NCBI GenBank assembly: GCA_900470775.1
Contig: UCBZ01000017.1
Location: forward strand, 105,181-169,180
DNA from: Hyphomicrobiales bacterium
GTDB taxonomy: Bacteria > Pseudomonadota > Alphaproteobacteria > Rhizobiales > Beijerinckiaceae
Direction of reading: 5' to 3'
DNA: 64,000 nt
Shown here: positions 26,877 to 36,256 of the stretch, in pieces
Layout of the letters: every line of letters begins with the position of its first letter
Position numbering within the stretch: the stretch's first letter is position 1
Notes under the pieces: model-generated
Seen by the model: the letters and a program-made list of their open reading frames with translations, nothing else
Told to the model about the DNA's origin: nothing
Databases searched by the model: none
Translations under genes and position numbers: made by a program

Positions 26877-26901
26877 CCGAAAAACGGAAAGCGGTTTTCG
26901 G
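26877..26901. repeat. CCGAAAA/TTTTCGG intergenic palindrome, copy 1
   Basis: CCGAAAA (26877-26883) pairs with TTTTCGG (26895-26901), preceded by GAGCATCGGT. The same core with the same arms recurs at 43988-44012. The core is typical of a small dispersed palindrome common in Hyphomicrobiales genomes. It lies in the short space between the PfkB and coiled-coil genes. Confidence 0.75.
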
Positions 26902-26913
26902 AGTGCCCGCGCG

Positions 26914-28185
26914 CTATTCCGCCGCTTCCTGCTTGGGCGGCAGCGCCATCAGGCGGTCGGCGACCGCCATGATCTCCTGCCGCAGCGCCGCATGCACCGC
27001 CGGATCCTGCGCCGGCGCCACCCCGGCCTTGCGCATCTGCGCCGCCTCGCGCTTCAATTTGGCGCGCTCGGCGCGGGATTGTTCGAGCGCCCCGTGCAGC
27101 GTCTGCACCTCGGCATGGACGGTTTCGAGCTGCGCGTCGCGCGCCCGCACATCCTCGCGCAGGCCCGTCAGCTCCTGCGATACGCGCTCCCGTTCGGCTG
27201 CAAGCGCAGCCTTGGCCTGCGTCAATTCCTGCTCCATGGCCTGCCTCGCCTCGCTTTCTCCGCCGCGCTCCTTGGTTTCCTGCGCCAGCAGCGCCCCGAT
27301 CCTCCGCGCTTCGGCGGCTGCCGCGCCAGCGCGGGAATCGGCAGCGGCCAGCCCGGCCTCGGCCTGCTCGGCCCGCGCCGCCAAGGCGTCGGCACGCAAC
27401 CGCTCGCTGTCGCGGTCAACCGTCATCGCCTTCAGCGCGGCCTGGCTCGCATTCAGCGCGCTTGCCCTGGCGGCAAGCCGATCGGCAAGGTCGCGGCCCG
27501 AGCCTTCGAGCACCATGATCCTGGTGCGGTCCTCGACCTGTGCGACCCGCAGCTGGTCGTAATCCTGCCGCAGGTTCGCAAGCGCCGTCTCGCGTTCAGC
27601 CAGCAGCGCCTGGGTCCGACCGAGCGTCTCGCGCGCCTGCGCAAGCTCCGCATCGCGCGCCGAGAGATCGGCGCTGGTGCCGGTCAGCGAGGTGCGCGTC
27701 TCCGCCAGCCTATGCTCGACGCTGGCGAGATCGGCGACGCGCTTGTCGAGGGTGGCCGTCGTCTCGATCAGCGTCGCGGTCTCACGCGCCAGCGCGGCGC
27801 GGGTCTGCGCCAGCTCGGCACGCGTCGTCTCCAACTCATCCGACAGCTCGGCGATGCGACGGTCGCGGTCGCGCAGTGCGACGTCGAGTTCGCCGATCTT
27901 CATGTCGCGCCGGCCCAACTCCTGCATTGCGGCGGCCTTGGCCGCGAAGCCGCGCTGCGCGTCCTGCTCGAGCGTGCGCGCCCGCAGCGCGAGTTCGGCC
28001 CGCAAATGGTCGCGGTCGGCGGCGATCTCGGCGAGCGACAGCGGAAAAGCAGCCTCCGCCCGCTTGCGCGCGAGCCTGTCGGCACGGCGCGACAAGGCCG
28101 GCACCGCCGCCAGAGCCAGCAGGCTTGCGCACAGGAAGCCGAGCGCGACGAGCATGACAGCTTCGATCAAGACCTGCGGCTCCAC
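26914..28185 (-). CDS. Membrane-anchored coiled-coil protein
   Basis: A 423-residue protein with one N-terminal membrane helix (about 8-30, LIEAVMLVALGFLCASLLALA). It is followed by an almost continuous heptad coiled coil rich in Ala, Glu, Arg and Leu (about 45-385) and a short tail LMALPPKQEAAE. It starts at GTG (28185), with an ATG 30 bases inside. Such proteins often organise the envelope or tether complexes, but no domain can be named. The low complexity makes distant matches unreliable. Confidence 0.7.
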   Translation of the reverse strand: MEPQVLIEAVMLVALGFLCASLLALAAVPALSRRADRLARKRAEAAFPLSLAEIAADRDHLRAELALRARTLEQDAQRGFAAKAAAMQELGRRDMKIGELDVALRDRDRRIAELSDELETTRAELAQTRAALARETATLIETTATLDKRVADLASVEHRLAETRTSLTGTSADLSARDAELAQARETLGRTQALLAERETALANLRQDYDQLRVAQVEDRTRIMVLEGSGRDLADRLAARASALNASQAALKAMTVDRDSERLRADALAARAEQAEAGLAAADSRAGAAAAEARRIGALLAQETKERGGESEARQAMEQELTQAKAALAAERERVSQELTGLREDVRARDAQLETVHAEVQTLHGALEQSRAERAKLKREAAQMRKAGVAPAQDPAVHAALRQEIMAVADRLMALPPKQEAAE

Positions 28186-28210
28186 TTCGGGGGCAGCCAG
28201 ATTAGGACAT

Positions 28211-28242
28211 CACGCCGGAAAGCGGAAATCTGTTCCGGCGTG
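28211..28242. terminator. Hairpin after eipA, no U-run
   Basis: CACGCCGGAA (28211-28220) and TTCCGGCGTG (28233-28242) form a perfect ten-base stem with a 12-base loop. It stands just past the eipA stop in its direction of transcription and could end that transcript or protect it. No T-run follows on the minus strand. Confidence 0.5.
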
Positions 28243-28329
28243 CCTGCCGTCTTCAACTATTGTTGCGCGTCGGCTTCCGCAACCCGGGCGCTGCAGCATA
28301 CCGTTGCGGCATGGCGACGGGAGAGGTGC

Positions 28330-28920
28330 TCAGAAGGGGTTCCAGGTCGCCTGCGGCGTGAACTTCAGATAGCCGAGATTGACACCCAGCCGCCAGCCGA
28401 CGCCGGTGCGAATCGGCACCACCGTCACGCCCTCGGCCGTCAGCGCCGTGAAGCCGAAGCCACCGATGAAGTAAGCGGACCCATCGACGCCGGCGAAGCG
28501 CTGATAGAGCGCCTCGACCGCCGGAAGCCCATAGACCAGCATCATCGTGCGGGCGCCCTCGCCGCCGAAATCGAAGCCGACGGAGGGGCCCTGCCAGAAC
28601 ACCTTGCGGTCGCCGGCATTGCGGGTGAACAGCGTACCCTCGCCATAGCGCAGGCCGCCGACGAAGGCGCCTGATGCCTCCTGGCCGAGCACATAGCCAT
28701 TCGGCTCGCCCCAGCGCCTGATCGCCTCCTCGACAGCCAGCGCGAGCCCGCGCGAGACATTGCCGAAGAACTGGTGGCCCGAGCCGACGAGCTCGTTCTG
28801 CGAGAACGACCGACTCTCGCCATAGGATTGCTGGGCCAGCACCGGCTCCGGCAGGTTGGCGAGACCGGCACCGGCGAGCGCGAGACCACCTGTGATGAGG
28901 CTGCGGCGGGTTTGAGTCAT
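28330..28920 (-). CDS. eipA: EipA-like DUF1134 envelope protein
   Basis: A 196-residue exported protein of the DUF1134 family, known in Brucella as EipA and needed for envelope integrity. The N-terminus (MTQTRRSLITGGLALAGAG, cleavage near LA-QQ) is Tat-like with a twin Arg. The mature part has the family stretches FFGNVSRGLALAVEEAIRRW, GEGTLFTRNAG, VGFDFGGEGARTMMLVYGL and RTGVGWRLGVNLGYLKFTP. The ATG at 28920 has GGAG about 11 bases upstream. In Brucella eipA is a CtrA target; I saw no good CtrA box here, so that cannot be carried over. Confidence 0.88.
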   Translation of the reverse strand: MTQTRRSLITGGLALAGAGLANLPEPVLAQQSYGESRSFSQNELVGSGHQFFGNVSRGLALAVEEAIRRWGEPNGYVLGQEASGAFVGGLRYGEGTLFTRNAGDRKVFWQGPSVGFDFGGEGARTMMLVYGLPAVEALYQRFAGVDGSAYFIGGFGFTALTAEGVTVVPIRTGVGWRLGVNLGYLKFTPQATWNPF

Positions 28921-29202
28921 CAGGTGGGATCTCCGAGTGGGGCGCGTGGTGGCGCCGTCAATCCGCTCCGGCGCCTCGACCCCAAAGCTGCCGGCAGCCC
29001 GGCGAGGTCTCCGCCAAAAACGGTGGAAGGGTGATGCCGGACCCGGGCGATCCGGGGAAATCCGAACTCCAGGCACGATGCCGCGCAAATGCGAACCAAT
29101 TCCGTAACCAGTTTGATACCCTCGAAAGTGTATCCAAGCCGTGAAGATCGCAGGGTCGCCAGAGGGCAGCCAGGCAGCACACAAACTCAGGATTTGCCTG
29201 CG

Positions 29203-29736
29203 ATGAAGGCTGGAACATGGCGGCGCGGGATTTCGACGGCCGCGAGCGCTTTGGCGATAGCTGCCGCGGTGATCGTTGCACTCACCAATCCTGTCGCGGC
29301 CGATACGGCCGGCCTGCCCTCGGGGCTGCCCAAGCTCCCCTCATTGGGAGAGGCCATGCAGCGCGATTCCCAATCGGGCCTCGCCCTGCACGGCTATGAT
29401 CCCGTCGCCTATCGGATCGAGAAGCGCGCCATCGCCGGACATCCGGCCTATGAGACGATTCACAACGGCGCCGTCTGGCGCTTCGTCTCGGCGGCGAACC
29501 GCGAGGCCTTCCGCGATGCACCGGACATCTACGAACCGGCCTTCGCGGGCTACGACGCGTCGGCTGTTGCCGAGGGACGCGCCGTCGATACCGATCCGCG
29601 CCAGTTCGCCATCGTCGGCTCGCGGCTCTTCCTGTTCCGCACGCAGGAGAACCGCCGCAGCTTCGTCGACGATTCAGGGCTGCTGAAAATGGCCGACACG
29701 CAGTGGAACGACATCTCCCGCAGCATCGCCCGCTGA
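29203..29736 (+). CDS. Exported YHS domain protein
   Basis: A 177-residue protein with an N-terminal export signal (hydrophobic run AALAIAAAVIVALTNPVAA, cleavage near AA-DT). It carries one YHS domain (LHGYDPVAYRIEKRAIAGHP to YEPAFAGYDASAVAEGRAV). Secreted YHS proteins may bind metal or copper; the usual Cys of the motif is absent here, so metal binding is doubtful. The ATG at 29203 was chosen over a start at 29089 because the export signal begins there. It is divergent from eipA. Confidence 0.72.
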   Translation: MKAGTWRRGISTAASALAIAAAVIVALTNPVAADTAGLPSGLPKLPSLGEAMQRDSQSGLALHGYDPVAYRIEKRAIAGHPAYETIHNGAVWRFVSAANREAFRDAPDIYEPAFAGYDASAVAEGRAVDTDPRQFAIVGSRLFLFRTQENRRSFVDDSGLLKMADTQWNDISRSIAR

Positions 29737-29760
29737 CGAGGCGAGATCCGGGCCAACCGC

Positions 29761-30627
29761 TCAGTCGGCCCCGGCGGCAGCGACCGCCCGTCTCGCCAGG
29801 GTCTCGCTCGAGGCCGCGATGAACGGGGGATTGCGAAAACCGCGGTCCATCCGGCCATAGCGGGGCACGGTTCCATCCAACGCCAGGATCATGCCACCCG
29901 CAGCGGAGAGGATGGCGTCGCCCGCCGCGATATCCCACTCCATGGTCTGGCCGCCGCGAACATGCAGATCGGCTTGGCCGGAGGCGATCAGACCAAATTT
30001 GACGGCCGACGACATCGGCATCGTCGTGGTCGAACACAGCGCGGCGGAAACCTCCTCGCTCAGTGCGTCGCAGTGAAAGCGGCTGACCAGCGTCTCGGGG
30101 CCAGCCGCCGGCAGCTTGCGCACGGCGATCGGGCTAGGCTCGCCGACCGGAGAACCGTCCGGCAGGAGCGCCTGCGCAAAGGCGTCCGTTCCAGCAAACC
30201 ACAACCGGCCGCTGGCCGGGGCGGCGATCGCTCCCGCAACCGGCCTGTCACCGCAGATCACCGCGATGGCGACGCAATAATTGTCGCCGCCGGCGAGGAA
30301 CTCGCGCGTGCCGTCGAGCGGATCGAGCAGGATGAAGACGGGCGCGGTCGCAACCGCCTCGGCGCTTTCCTCGCTGATCACCGGAATGCCCGGCAGAAGC
30401 CGGGCCAGCGCCCGCTTGGCAGTGCGATCGGCAGCCATGTCGGCCGAGCAGACGGGCGAGCCGTCCGCCTTGATCTTCACGTCGCGGGCCGCGCGCATGG
30501 CGAGAAGCACCGCGCCGCTGAGCCGCGCCGCTTCCGCGAGCCGCCGGCCGAGATCGTTCCGGTCGGCCAGGCGCGGATCGGAAAGTCGCAGATCGCGAAT
30601 GCCCGGATTGTCTTGGACGGTTGTCAC
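29761..30627 (-). CDS. cysQ: 3'(2'),5'-bisphosphate nucleotidase CysQ
   Basis: A 288-residue inositol-monophosphatase-superfamily enzyme that removes the 3'-phosphate from PAP and so clears a by-product of sulfate assimilation and sulfotransfer. The metal motifs are in order: E86-E87 (VISEES), D102-x-L-D105-G-T (DPLDGTREF) and the late EWDIAAGDAILSAAGG. Translation most likely begins at GTG (30627), with AAGGA about ten bases upstream; the longer frame upstream is a shadow of the plus-strand genes. It stands divergent from chpT. Confidence 0.85.
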   Translation of the reverse strand: MTTVQDNPGIRDLRLSDPRLADRNDLGRRLAEAARLSGAVLLAMRAARDVKIKADGSPVCSADMAADRTAKRALARLLPGIPVISEESAEAVATAPVFILLDPLDGTREFLAGGDNYCVAIAVICGDRPVAGAIAAPASGRLWFAGTDAFAQALLPDGSPVGEPSPIAVRKLPAAGPETLVSRFHCDALSEEVSAALCSTTTMPMSSAVKFGLIASGQADLHVRGGQTMEWDIAAGDAILSAAGGMILALDGTVPRYGRMDRGFRNPPFIAASSETLARRAVAAAGAD

Positions 30628-30762
30628 CGCTGCGCGTCCTTCGCCCCGCTCTGCTGGAAATGGGGGCTTAACCACATGAAAACCAAGATACCACCATATC
30701 TCATCACAACGGTGTTCAGTCGGCCCCGAGCGCCACGCAGCAATGACCCCAGGACATACCCC

Positions 30763-31404
30763 ATGACCGCCATCTCGCTTGAGCCGCTCGATCTGGCCGC
30801 GCTCCTCTGCAGCCGTGTCTGCCATGACGTGATCAGCCCGGTTGGGGCCATTGTCAACGCGCTGGAAGTTCTGGAGGAGGACGACCCGTCGATGCGCGAT
30901 TTCGCGCTTGAACTCATCAAGAAGAGCGCCCGCAACGCCTCCTCGCGGCTGCAATTCGCCAGGCTCGCCTTCGGCGCGGCAGGCTCCGCCGGCGCGATGA
31001 TAGACCTCGGCGATGCCGGCAACGTCGCCAACGGCTTTCTCAACGACGAGAAGCTCTCGCTCGACTGGGAGGCGCCGCGCGCCTTGCTGCCGAAGAACCA
31101 GGTCAAGCTGTTGCTCAACCTGCTGGTCCTCGCGGCCCAGGCCGTTCCGCGCGGCGGCAAGCTCGTCTCTCGCGCGACGGTGGAAGGCGAGCAGGGCAGC
31201 TTCACGATCACCGCGACGGGCTCGCATGCGCGCATTCCGGCCCATGTCGAGGAGCTGATCGCCGGGCGCTCCGAGACCGGGACGATCGACGCGCATGCGG
31301 TCCAGCCGCTCTATGCCGGGATGGTTGCCCGCGCCGCCGACATGGCCATTTCCTTCGCCATCGAGGGCGACACCGTGACGATCACGGCCCAAAAAGCGGC
31401 TTGA
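30763..31404 (+). CDS. chpT: Histidine phosphotransferase ChpT
   Basis: A 213-residue dimeric phosphotransferase. The H-box has LLCSRVCHDVISPVGAI with the phospho-accepting His H21. The remainder resembles a worn histidine-kinase ATPase domain, as in Caulobacter ChpT, which passes phosphate from the hybrid kinase CckA to CtrA and CpdR. AGGA stands 10-13 bases before the ATG. It lies directly upstream of cheA on the same strand (112 bases). The cckA gene is not in the window. Confidence 0.9.
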   Translation: MTAISLEPLDLAALLCSRVCHDVISPVGAIVNALEVLEEDDPSMRDFALELIKKSARNASSRLQFARLAFGAAGSAGAMIDLGDAGNVANGFLNDEKLSLDWEAPRALLPKNQVKLLLNLLVLAAQAVPRGGKLVSRATVEGEQGSFTITATGSHARIPAHVEELIAGRSETGTIDAHAVQPLYAGMVARAADMAISFAIEGDTVTITAQKAA

Positions 31405-31515
31405 AGCGAGATGCCGCCGAATAAGACCGGCTTTCGTTCCAATCGAAACCGATCATAAACCCTTCTGCTGCTTAGTCTGTTGCAGTGTGTTGTCGCGTTG
31501 AGTGGTAGTCCCTGC

Positions 31516-34146
31516 ATGGACGACTTGCTGCAAGAGTTCCTGATGGAGACCGGCGAGAATCTCGACACGGTCGATCGGGAACTCGTGCGCTTCGAGCAGG
31601 ACCCGAACAACAGCGACATCCTGCGCAACATCTTCCGGCTGGTCCACACCGTCAAAGGCACCTGCGGCTTCATCGGCCTGCCGCGCCTGGAAGCGCTGAC
31701 CCATGCGGCGGAGTCGTTGATCGGCCAGTTCCGCGACGGTGCGAGCGTCAGCGCCATCGCCGTCACCGCCATTCTCGAGACGATCGACCGCGTCAAGGAC
31801 ATCCTGTCGGAGCTTGCCGAGAAGGGCGAGGAACCGCCCGGCAACGACGAGAATCTGATCAGCGAACTCGGCATTCTCACCGATCACGCCAAGGCCGAGC
31901 TGCAGCAGAGGCCGCAGCAGACCACCGATGGCGCCGATCCCGTCGCGGCCTATCTCGCCCGACATGCAGGGTCGGTCCCCACAACGCCGGGCGAGGATGC
32001 ACTCGACCTGATCTTCCGCAGCGCGCCCGGTCCGCAGCGGGGTCGTGACGGCCGGATCGAACAGACGGAGGCATCCGAGCACGGCGACGAGCCGGTCTCC
32101 CGCGAGAACCGCCAGGTCGGTCCCGCCACACTGCGCGTGAATGTCGACACCATCGAGCACCTGATGACGATGGTGTCCGAGCTGGTTCTGACCCGCAACC
32201 AGCTGCTCGAAATATCGCGCAAGCAGGACGACCATGGGCTGAAGGTGCCATTGCAGCGCCTCTCGCTGATCACGGCCGAGTTGCAGGACGGCGTCATGAA
32301 GACGCGAATGCAGCCGATCGGCAACGCCTGGTCTAAGCTGCCTCGCATCATCCGCGATCTCGGCGCCGAACTCGGCAAGCGGATCGAACTGGTCACGGAA
32401 GGCGCCGAGACGGAACTCGACCGGCAGATCCTCGACCTGATCAAGGATCCGCTGATGCACATGGTCCGCAATTGCGCCGACCATGCGATCGAAGCACCGG
32501 CCGAACGTCTCGCCGCCGGCAAGCCGGAGCACGGCACGATCCGCGTTGCCGCCTATCACGAGGGCGGCTCGGTCACCATCGCCGTGACCGATGACGGACG
32601 CGGCCTGGACGTCGAGCGCATCCGGCGCAAGGCGATCCAGCAGGGCCTCGCCACCGAAGCCGAACTCGGGCGCATGAGCGACGCCCAGGCCAGTCGCTAT
32701 ATCTTTCACCCCGGCTTCTCGACCGCCGACAGCGTCACCGCCATCTCTGGACGTGGCGTCGGCATGGATGTCGTCAAGGTCAATGTCGATGCCATCGGCG
32801 GCCTCATCGACATCGTCAGCAAGCCGGGCCTCGGCACCACGATCACGATCAAGATTCCGCTCACGCTGGCGATCGTCGCCGCCTTGATCGTCGTCGCCGG
32901 CGACCAGCGCTTCGCCATCCCCCAGATCGTGGTCCGCGAACTGGTCCGGGTGAAGGCCGGCGCCGATCACCGCATCGAGGAGATCAACGGGGCGCCGATC
33001 CTGCGGCTGCGCGGGCGCCTGCTCCCGATCATCGCGCTGTCCGGTCTGATGGGCACCGACGCACCATCACGCGAAGACGGCTTCATCGTCGTTACGCAGA
33101 TCGGCGAACGGCAATTCGGCATCCTGGTCGACGGCGTCTTCCACACCGAGGAAATCGTCGTCAAGCCGATGTCGAGCAAGCTTCGGCACATCCCGATCTT
33201 CTCGGGTAACACGATCCTGGGCGATGGCGCGGTGGTGCTGATCGTCGATCCCAACGGCGTGGCGGGCCTTGTCGGCGCCGCGACGGCCGGCGAAGCGTTC
33301 CTGAGCGAGGCAGCAACAGCGGCCGCACCGACGGCAGAGAAGACCACCGTGCTGGTGTTCAAGGCAGGCCCCGAGGGCGTCAGGGCCGTGCCGCTCTCGC
33401 TGGTCACGCGCCTCGAGGAGGTCGATGCCGGGGAGTTCCAGACCGGCAGCGGCCGGATTCTCCTGCATTATCGTAACCGGCTCGTCCCGGTCGTGCCCGT
33501 CGGCGAGACGCAGATCCGCACTGAGGGGCTGCAGCCGCTCGTGATCATCTCCGAGGGCGAACTGACCGTCGCGCTGGCCGTCGACGCGATTGTCGACATC
33601 GTCGACGAGGTCCTCGACATCGAGATGGCCACGGCACAGGACAGGGGCATCATCGGCTCGGCCATGATCCGGGGCCGGGCCACGGACATCATCGACCTCG
33701 CCTACTACCTGCCGATGCAGGAACGCGGCTGGCGCCATGCAGGCTACGAGCGCGCCGAATCGTCGGCGCCGGCGCAAATCCTTCTGGTCGAACCCTCGGA
33801 CTTCCTGCGTGACATGCTCACGCCCGTGCTCAAGGCCTCGGGGCATCGCATCGCGGTTGCATCCAGCTTCGAGGCGGCCCGCCAGCATCTGGCCGATGGC
33901 ACGATCGCGACCGTCCTGATCGATATCGACGGCGACATCGAGAGCGCCTTCGCCTTCGCAGCAGCGCTGCGCGAGGGCCCCGACAGCGACCGCCTGCGCC
34001 TGATCGGCATGACGACACTGGTAACGCCGGACCTCCATATGCGTGCCAGCCAGGCGCGGCTGGACGAGGTCGTCGCCAAATTCGACCGGCGTGCCCTGCT
34101 CGGCGAACTCGCGGAGCGCCGGCCGGGCCTGAAGGAGGCCGCATGA
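31516..34146 (+). CDS. cheA: Chemotaxis histidine kinase CheA with C-terminal receiver
   Basis: An 876-residue kinase. The Hpt domain has LVHTVKGTCGF (H44); a clear CheY-binding P2 domain is not apparent. Dimerisation and ATPase regions follow (LMTMVSELVLTRNQLLEI, HMVRNCADHAIE, VTDDGRGLD, SGRGVGMDVVKVNV). Two CheW-like domains follow (about 430-590 and 605-735). Residues 753-870 form a receiver domain with Asp about residue 798 (VLIDIDGD) and a late Lys, so this is a hybrid CheA. The ATG at 31516 begins MDDLLQEFLMETGENLD. It receives signals through CheW-coupled receptors and feeds CheY and CheB. Confidence 0.9.
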   Translation: MDDLLQEFLMETGENLDTVDRELVRFEQDPNNSDILRNIFRLVHTVKGTCGFIGLPRLEALTHAAESLIGQFRDGASVSAIAVTAILETIDRVKDILSELAEKGEEPPGNDENLISELGILTDHAKAELQQRPQQTTDGADPVAAYLARHAGSVPTTPGEDALDLIFRSAPGPQRGRDGRIEQTEASEHGDEPVSRENRQVGPATLRVNVDTIEHLMTMVSELVLTRNQLLEISRKQDDHGLKVPLQRLSLITAELQDGVMKTRMQPIGNAWSKLPRIIRDLGAELGKRIELVTEGAETELDRQILDLIKDPLMHMVRNCADHAIEAPAERLAAGKPEHGTIRVAAYHEGGSVTIAVTDDGRGLDVERIRRKAIQQGLATEAELGRMSDAQASRYIFHPGFSTADSVTAISGRGVGMDVVKVNVDAIGGLIDIVSKPGLGTTITIKIPLTLAIVAALIVVAGDQRFAIPQIVVRELVRVKAGADHRIEEINGAPILRLRGRLLPIIALSGLMGTDAPSREDGFIVVTQIGERQFGILVDGVFHTEEIVVKPMSSKLRHIPIFSGNTILGDGAVVLIVDPNGVAGLVGAATAGEAFLSEAATAAAPTAEKTTVLVFKAGPEGVRAVPLSLVTRLEEVDAGEFQTGSGRILLHYRNRLVPVVPVGETQIRTEGLQPLVIISEGELTVALAVDAIVDIVDEVLDIEMATAQDRGIIGSAMIRGRATDIIDLAYYLPMQERGWRHAGYERAESSAPAQILLVEPSDFLRDMLTPVLKASGHRIAVASSFEAARQHLADGTIATVLIDIDGDIESAFAFAAALREGPDSDRLRLIGMTTLVTPDLHMRASQARLDEVVAKFDRRALLGELAERRPGLKEAA

Positions 34147-34652
34147 CACTCGACCAGACAGATCGTGGCCTTGCCGCCGCCGCTCCGGTCGGCGCCTTCG
34201 ACTCGCTCGACTACGTCACCGTCATGATCGGCGACCAGATCCTGGGACTGCCGATCGGGCGCGTGCACGACGTCTTCATCACCAATCAGATCACACTCGT
34301 ACCGCGAGCGCCGTCCGAGATCGTCGGCCTGCTCAACCTGCGCGGCCGCATCGTCACCGCGATCTGCCTGCGCAAGCGGCTCGGGCGGTCGCCAATCCTC
34401 AGGCAAGACCGGGAAGGCAAGACGGAACTGGTGGCTGTCGGCATCGACCATGAGGGCGAGGCCTATGCGCTGATCGTGGACGCCGTCGGCGAGGTGATGC
34501 GGCTGGATCAATCCACGTTTGAACCAACACCGGTCCATCTCGACCGGAACTGGGCGGCACTCACGACCGGAGTGCACCGCCTCGAAGACCGTCTGCTCGT
34601 CGTTCTCGACGTCGATGCCATTCTAAGACTTGACCTGCAAGCCGCGGCCTGA
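34143..34652 (+). CDS. cheW: Chemotaxis coupling protein CheW
   Basis: A 169-residue adaptor linking chemoreceptors to CheA. The fold landmarks are YVTVMIGDQILGLPIGRVHDV, VPRAPSEIVGLLNLRGRIVT and YALIVDAVGEVMRL. It overlaps cheA by four bases (ATGA), so it is co-translated. No receptor gene is in the window, so the receptors must lie elsewhere. Confidence 0.92.
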   Translation: MTLDQTDRGLAAAAPVGAFDSLDYVTVMIGDQILGLPIGRVHDVFITNQITLVPRAPSEIVGLLNLRGRIVTAICLRKRLGRSPILRQDREGKTELVAVGIDHEGEAYALIVDAVGEVMRLDQSTFEPTPVHLDRNWAALTTGVHRLEDRLLVVLDVDAILRLDLQAAA

Positions 34653-34682
34653 CGCGTCGCCATACAGATCTGGAGATTGATT

Positions 34683-35048
34683 ATGAAATATTGTCTCGTC
34701 GTCGATGACTCGGCCGTGATCCGCAAGGTCGCCCGCCGCATCCTGGAAGGCCTGCAGTTCCGCATCACGGAAGCCGAGGACGGCGCGCGCGCCATCGACG
34801 CCTGCAAGGGCGAGATGCCCGATGCGGTGCTGCTCGATTGGAACATGCCGATCATGGACGGCTACGACTTCCTGCGCACGCTGCGCCAGATGCCCGGCGG
34901 CAAGCGCCCCAAAGTCGTCTTCTGCACCACCGAGAACGACATCGCCCATATCGCCCGGGCCATGCATGCCGGCGCCGACGAATACATCATGAAGCCGTTC
35001 GACAAGGAAATCGTCGCCTCGAAGTTCCACCAGGTCGGACTGCTTTGA
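34683..35048 (+). CDS. cheY: Chemotaxis response regulator CheY
   Basis: A 121-residue single-domain receiver. The acidic pair D8-D9 (VVDDSAV), the phosphorylated Asp D52 (LLDWNMPIMDG), T83 and K104 (YIMKPF) are all present. When phosphorylated by CheA it binds FliM or another motor-control target. GGAG stands about nine bases before the ATG. In a possible divergence from enteric CheY, the output surface cannot be judged from the sequence. Confidence 0.92.
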   Translation: MKYCLVVDDSAVIRKVARRILEGLQFRITEAEDGARAIDACKGEMPDAVLLDWNMPIMDGYDFLRTLRQMPGGKRPKVVFCTTENDIAHIARAMHAGADEYIMKPFDKEIVASKFHQVGLL

Positions 35049-35143
35049 ACGAGGCCCAGACGCGATCTGACGCCGGTGTGTGTCATCGGCGCGGCCGATC
35101 GCGGGGTTGAGATGGCAGGGCGGCGCAGTGGAATGAGTGACGC

Positions 35144-36256
35144 ATGAGCAGATCCTTTCCGGCCAGCGCCGTGGGCGCCCAGAGGCACAAGACGGTCGTG
35201 ATCGCCGACGATTCCGTCGTCGTGCGTGGCCTCTTCGCGCGCTGGCTCGGTGAAAGCGGACAGTTCCATGTCGTCGCTGTCGCCGGAGATGGTGAAACCG
35301 CCGTCGCCCATGCCGGTCGCTTCAAGCCGGACGTGATGGTGCTCGATCTCGACATGCCGGGCGTCGATGGTGCGACCGCCCTGCCCCAGATCCTGAAGGA
35401 AAGCCCCCATACCGGCGTGCTGCTGGCGACGACGCTGACCGAGCGCAACACCCGCATCGCGCTGGAATGCATGACCAAGGGCGCGATGGACGTGGTCTCC
35501 AAGCCCGACAGCCGCAGCGGCCTAACGCTTTCGCTCGACTTCCGCAGCGAATTCCTGCTCAAGCTCGGCAACATCGCGCAGTCCCGCATGCGTCCGGGCG
35601 CGCTGCCGCCGGACATGGACCTGGATTTTACTCCGACCGGCACGGCAAGCCTGCGCCAGCTCGTCTCGGTCGTTCCGCGCTATCTCGTCATCGGCGCCTC
35701 CACCGGCGGCCCCCGCGCCGTGGCCAAGGTGCTCTTCGACATCGGCGAAGGCCTGCAGGACCTGACGACGATCGTCGTCCAGCACATGCCCCCGCTGTTC
35801 ACGGCCTCCTTCGCCGAGCAGATCGCGAGCTATATAGGCATACCCGCGCGCGAACCCTTCGACGGAGAACGCCTCAGCCGCGGCACGATCTATGTCGCGC
35901 CCGGAGGGCGGCATCTCGGCATCGACCGGCGACTCGGCCATATCGTGGCGAATATCAGCGATGCCCCGCCCGTGCGGTTCTGCCGCCCGGCCGTCGACGT
36001 TCTGTTCAACGACGCCGCGCGTCATCTCGGCCCCGCCGCGCTCGGCCTGGTACTCACCGGCATGGGCACGGACGGCACGGAGGGCGCGGGCGCGCTGCGC
36101 CGCGCCGGCGCGGCCGTGATTGCGCAGGACGAGCATTCGAGCACGATCTGGGGCATGCCCGGTTCGGTCGTGCGCGCGCAGCACGCCAGTTCCATCATCC
36201 CGCTCGACGATATCGGCGCCGCGATTCGCGGCCTCGTGCGTGCATGGCCGCACTGA
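35144..36256 (+). CDS. cheB: Chemotaxis protein-glutamate methylesterase CheB
   Basis: A 370-residue response regulator that removes methyl groups from chemoreceptors. The N-terminal receiver has ADDS (21-24) and D68 (MVLDLDMPGVDG). The C-terminal methylesterase has the triad S186 (GASTGGP), H214 (VVQHMPP) and D310 (GMGTDGTEG). The ATG is at 35144; the unit cheA-cheW-cheY-cheB-cheR is compact. Its stop codon shares one base with the cheR start (TGATG). Confidence 0.93.
   Translation: MSRSFPASAVGAQRHKTVVIADDSVVVRGLFARWLGESGQFHVVAVAGDGETAVAHAGRFKPDVMVLDLDMPGVDGATALPQILKESPHTGVLLATTLTERNTRIALECMTKGAMDVVSKPDSRSGLTLSLDFRSEFLLKLGNIAQSRMRPGALPPDMDLDFTPTGTASLRQLVSVVPRYLVIGASTGGPRAVAKVLFDIGEGLQDLTTIVVQHMPPLFTASFAEQIASYIGIPAREPFDGERLSRGTIYVAPGGRHLGIDRRLGHIVANISDAPPVRFCRPAVDVLFNDAARHLGPAALGLVLTGMGTDGTEGAGALRRAGAAVIAQDEHSSTIWGMPGSVVRAQHASSIIPLDDIGAAIRGLVRAWPH

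Noticed and set aside
30668..30682. TTAACCACATGAAAA before chpT as a CtrA box
   Set aside because: Only the left half-site matches; the right half is AAAA.
30763..31404. chpT as a fifth chemotaxis gene of unknown kind
   Set aside because: The H-box and size match ChpT; a CheX/CheZ-like function is not supported.
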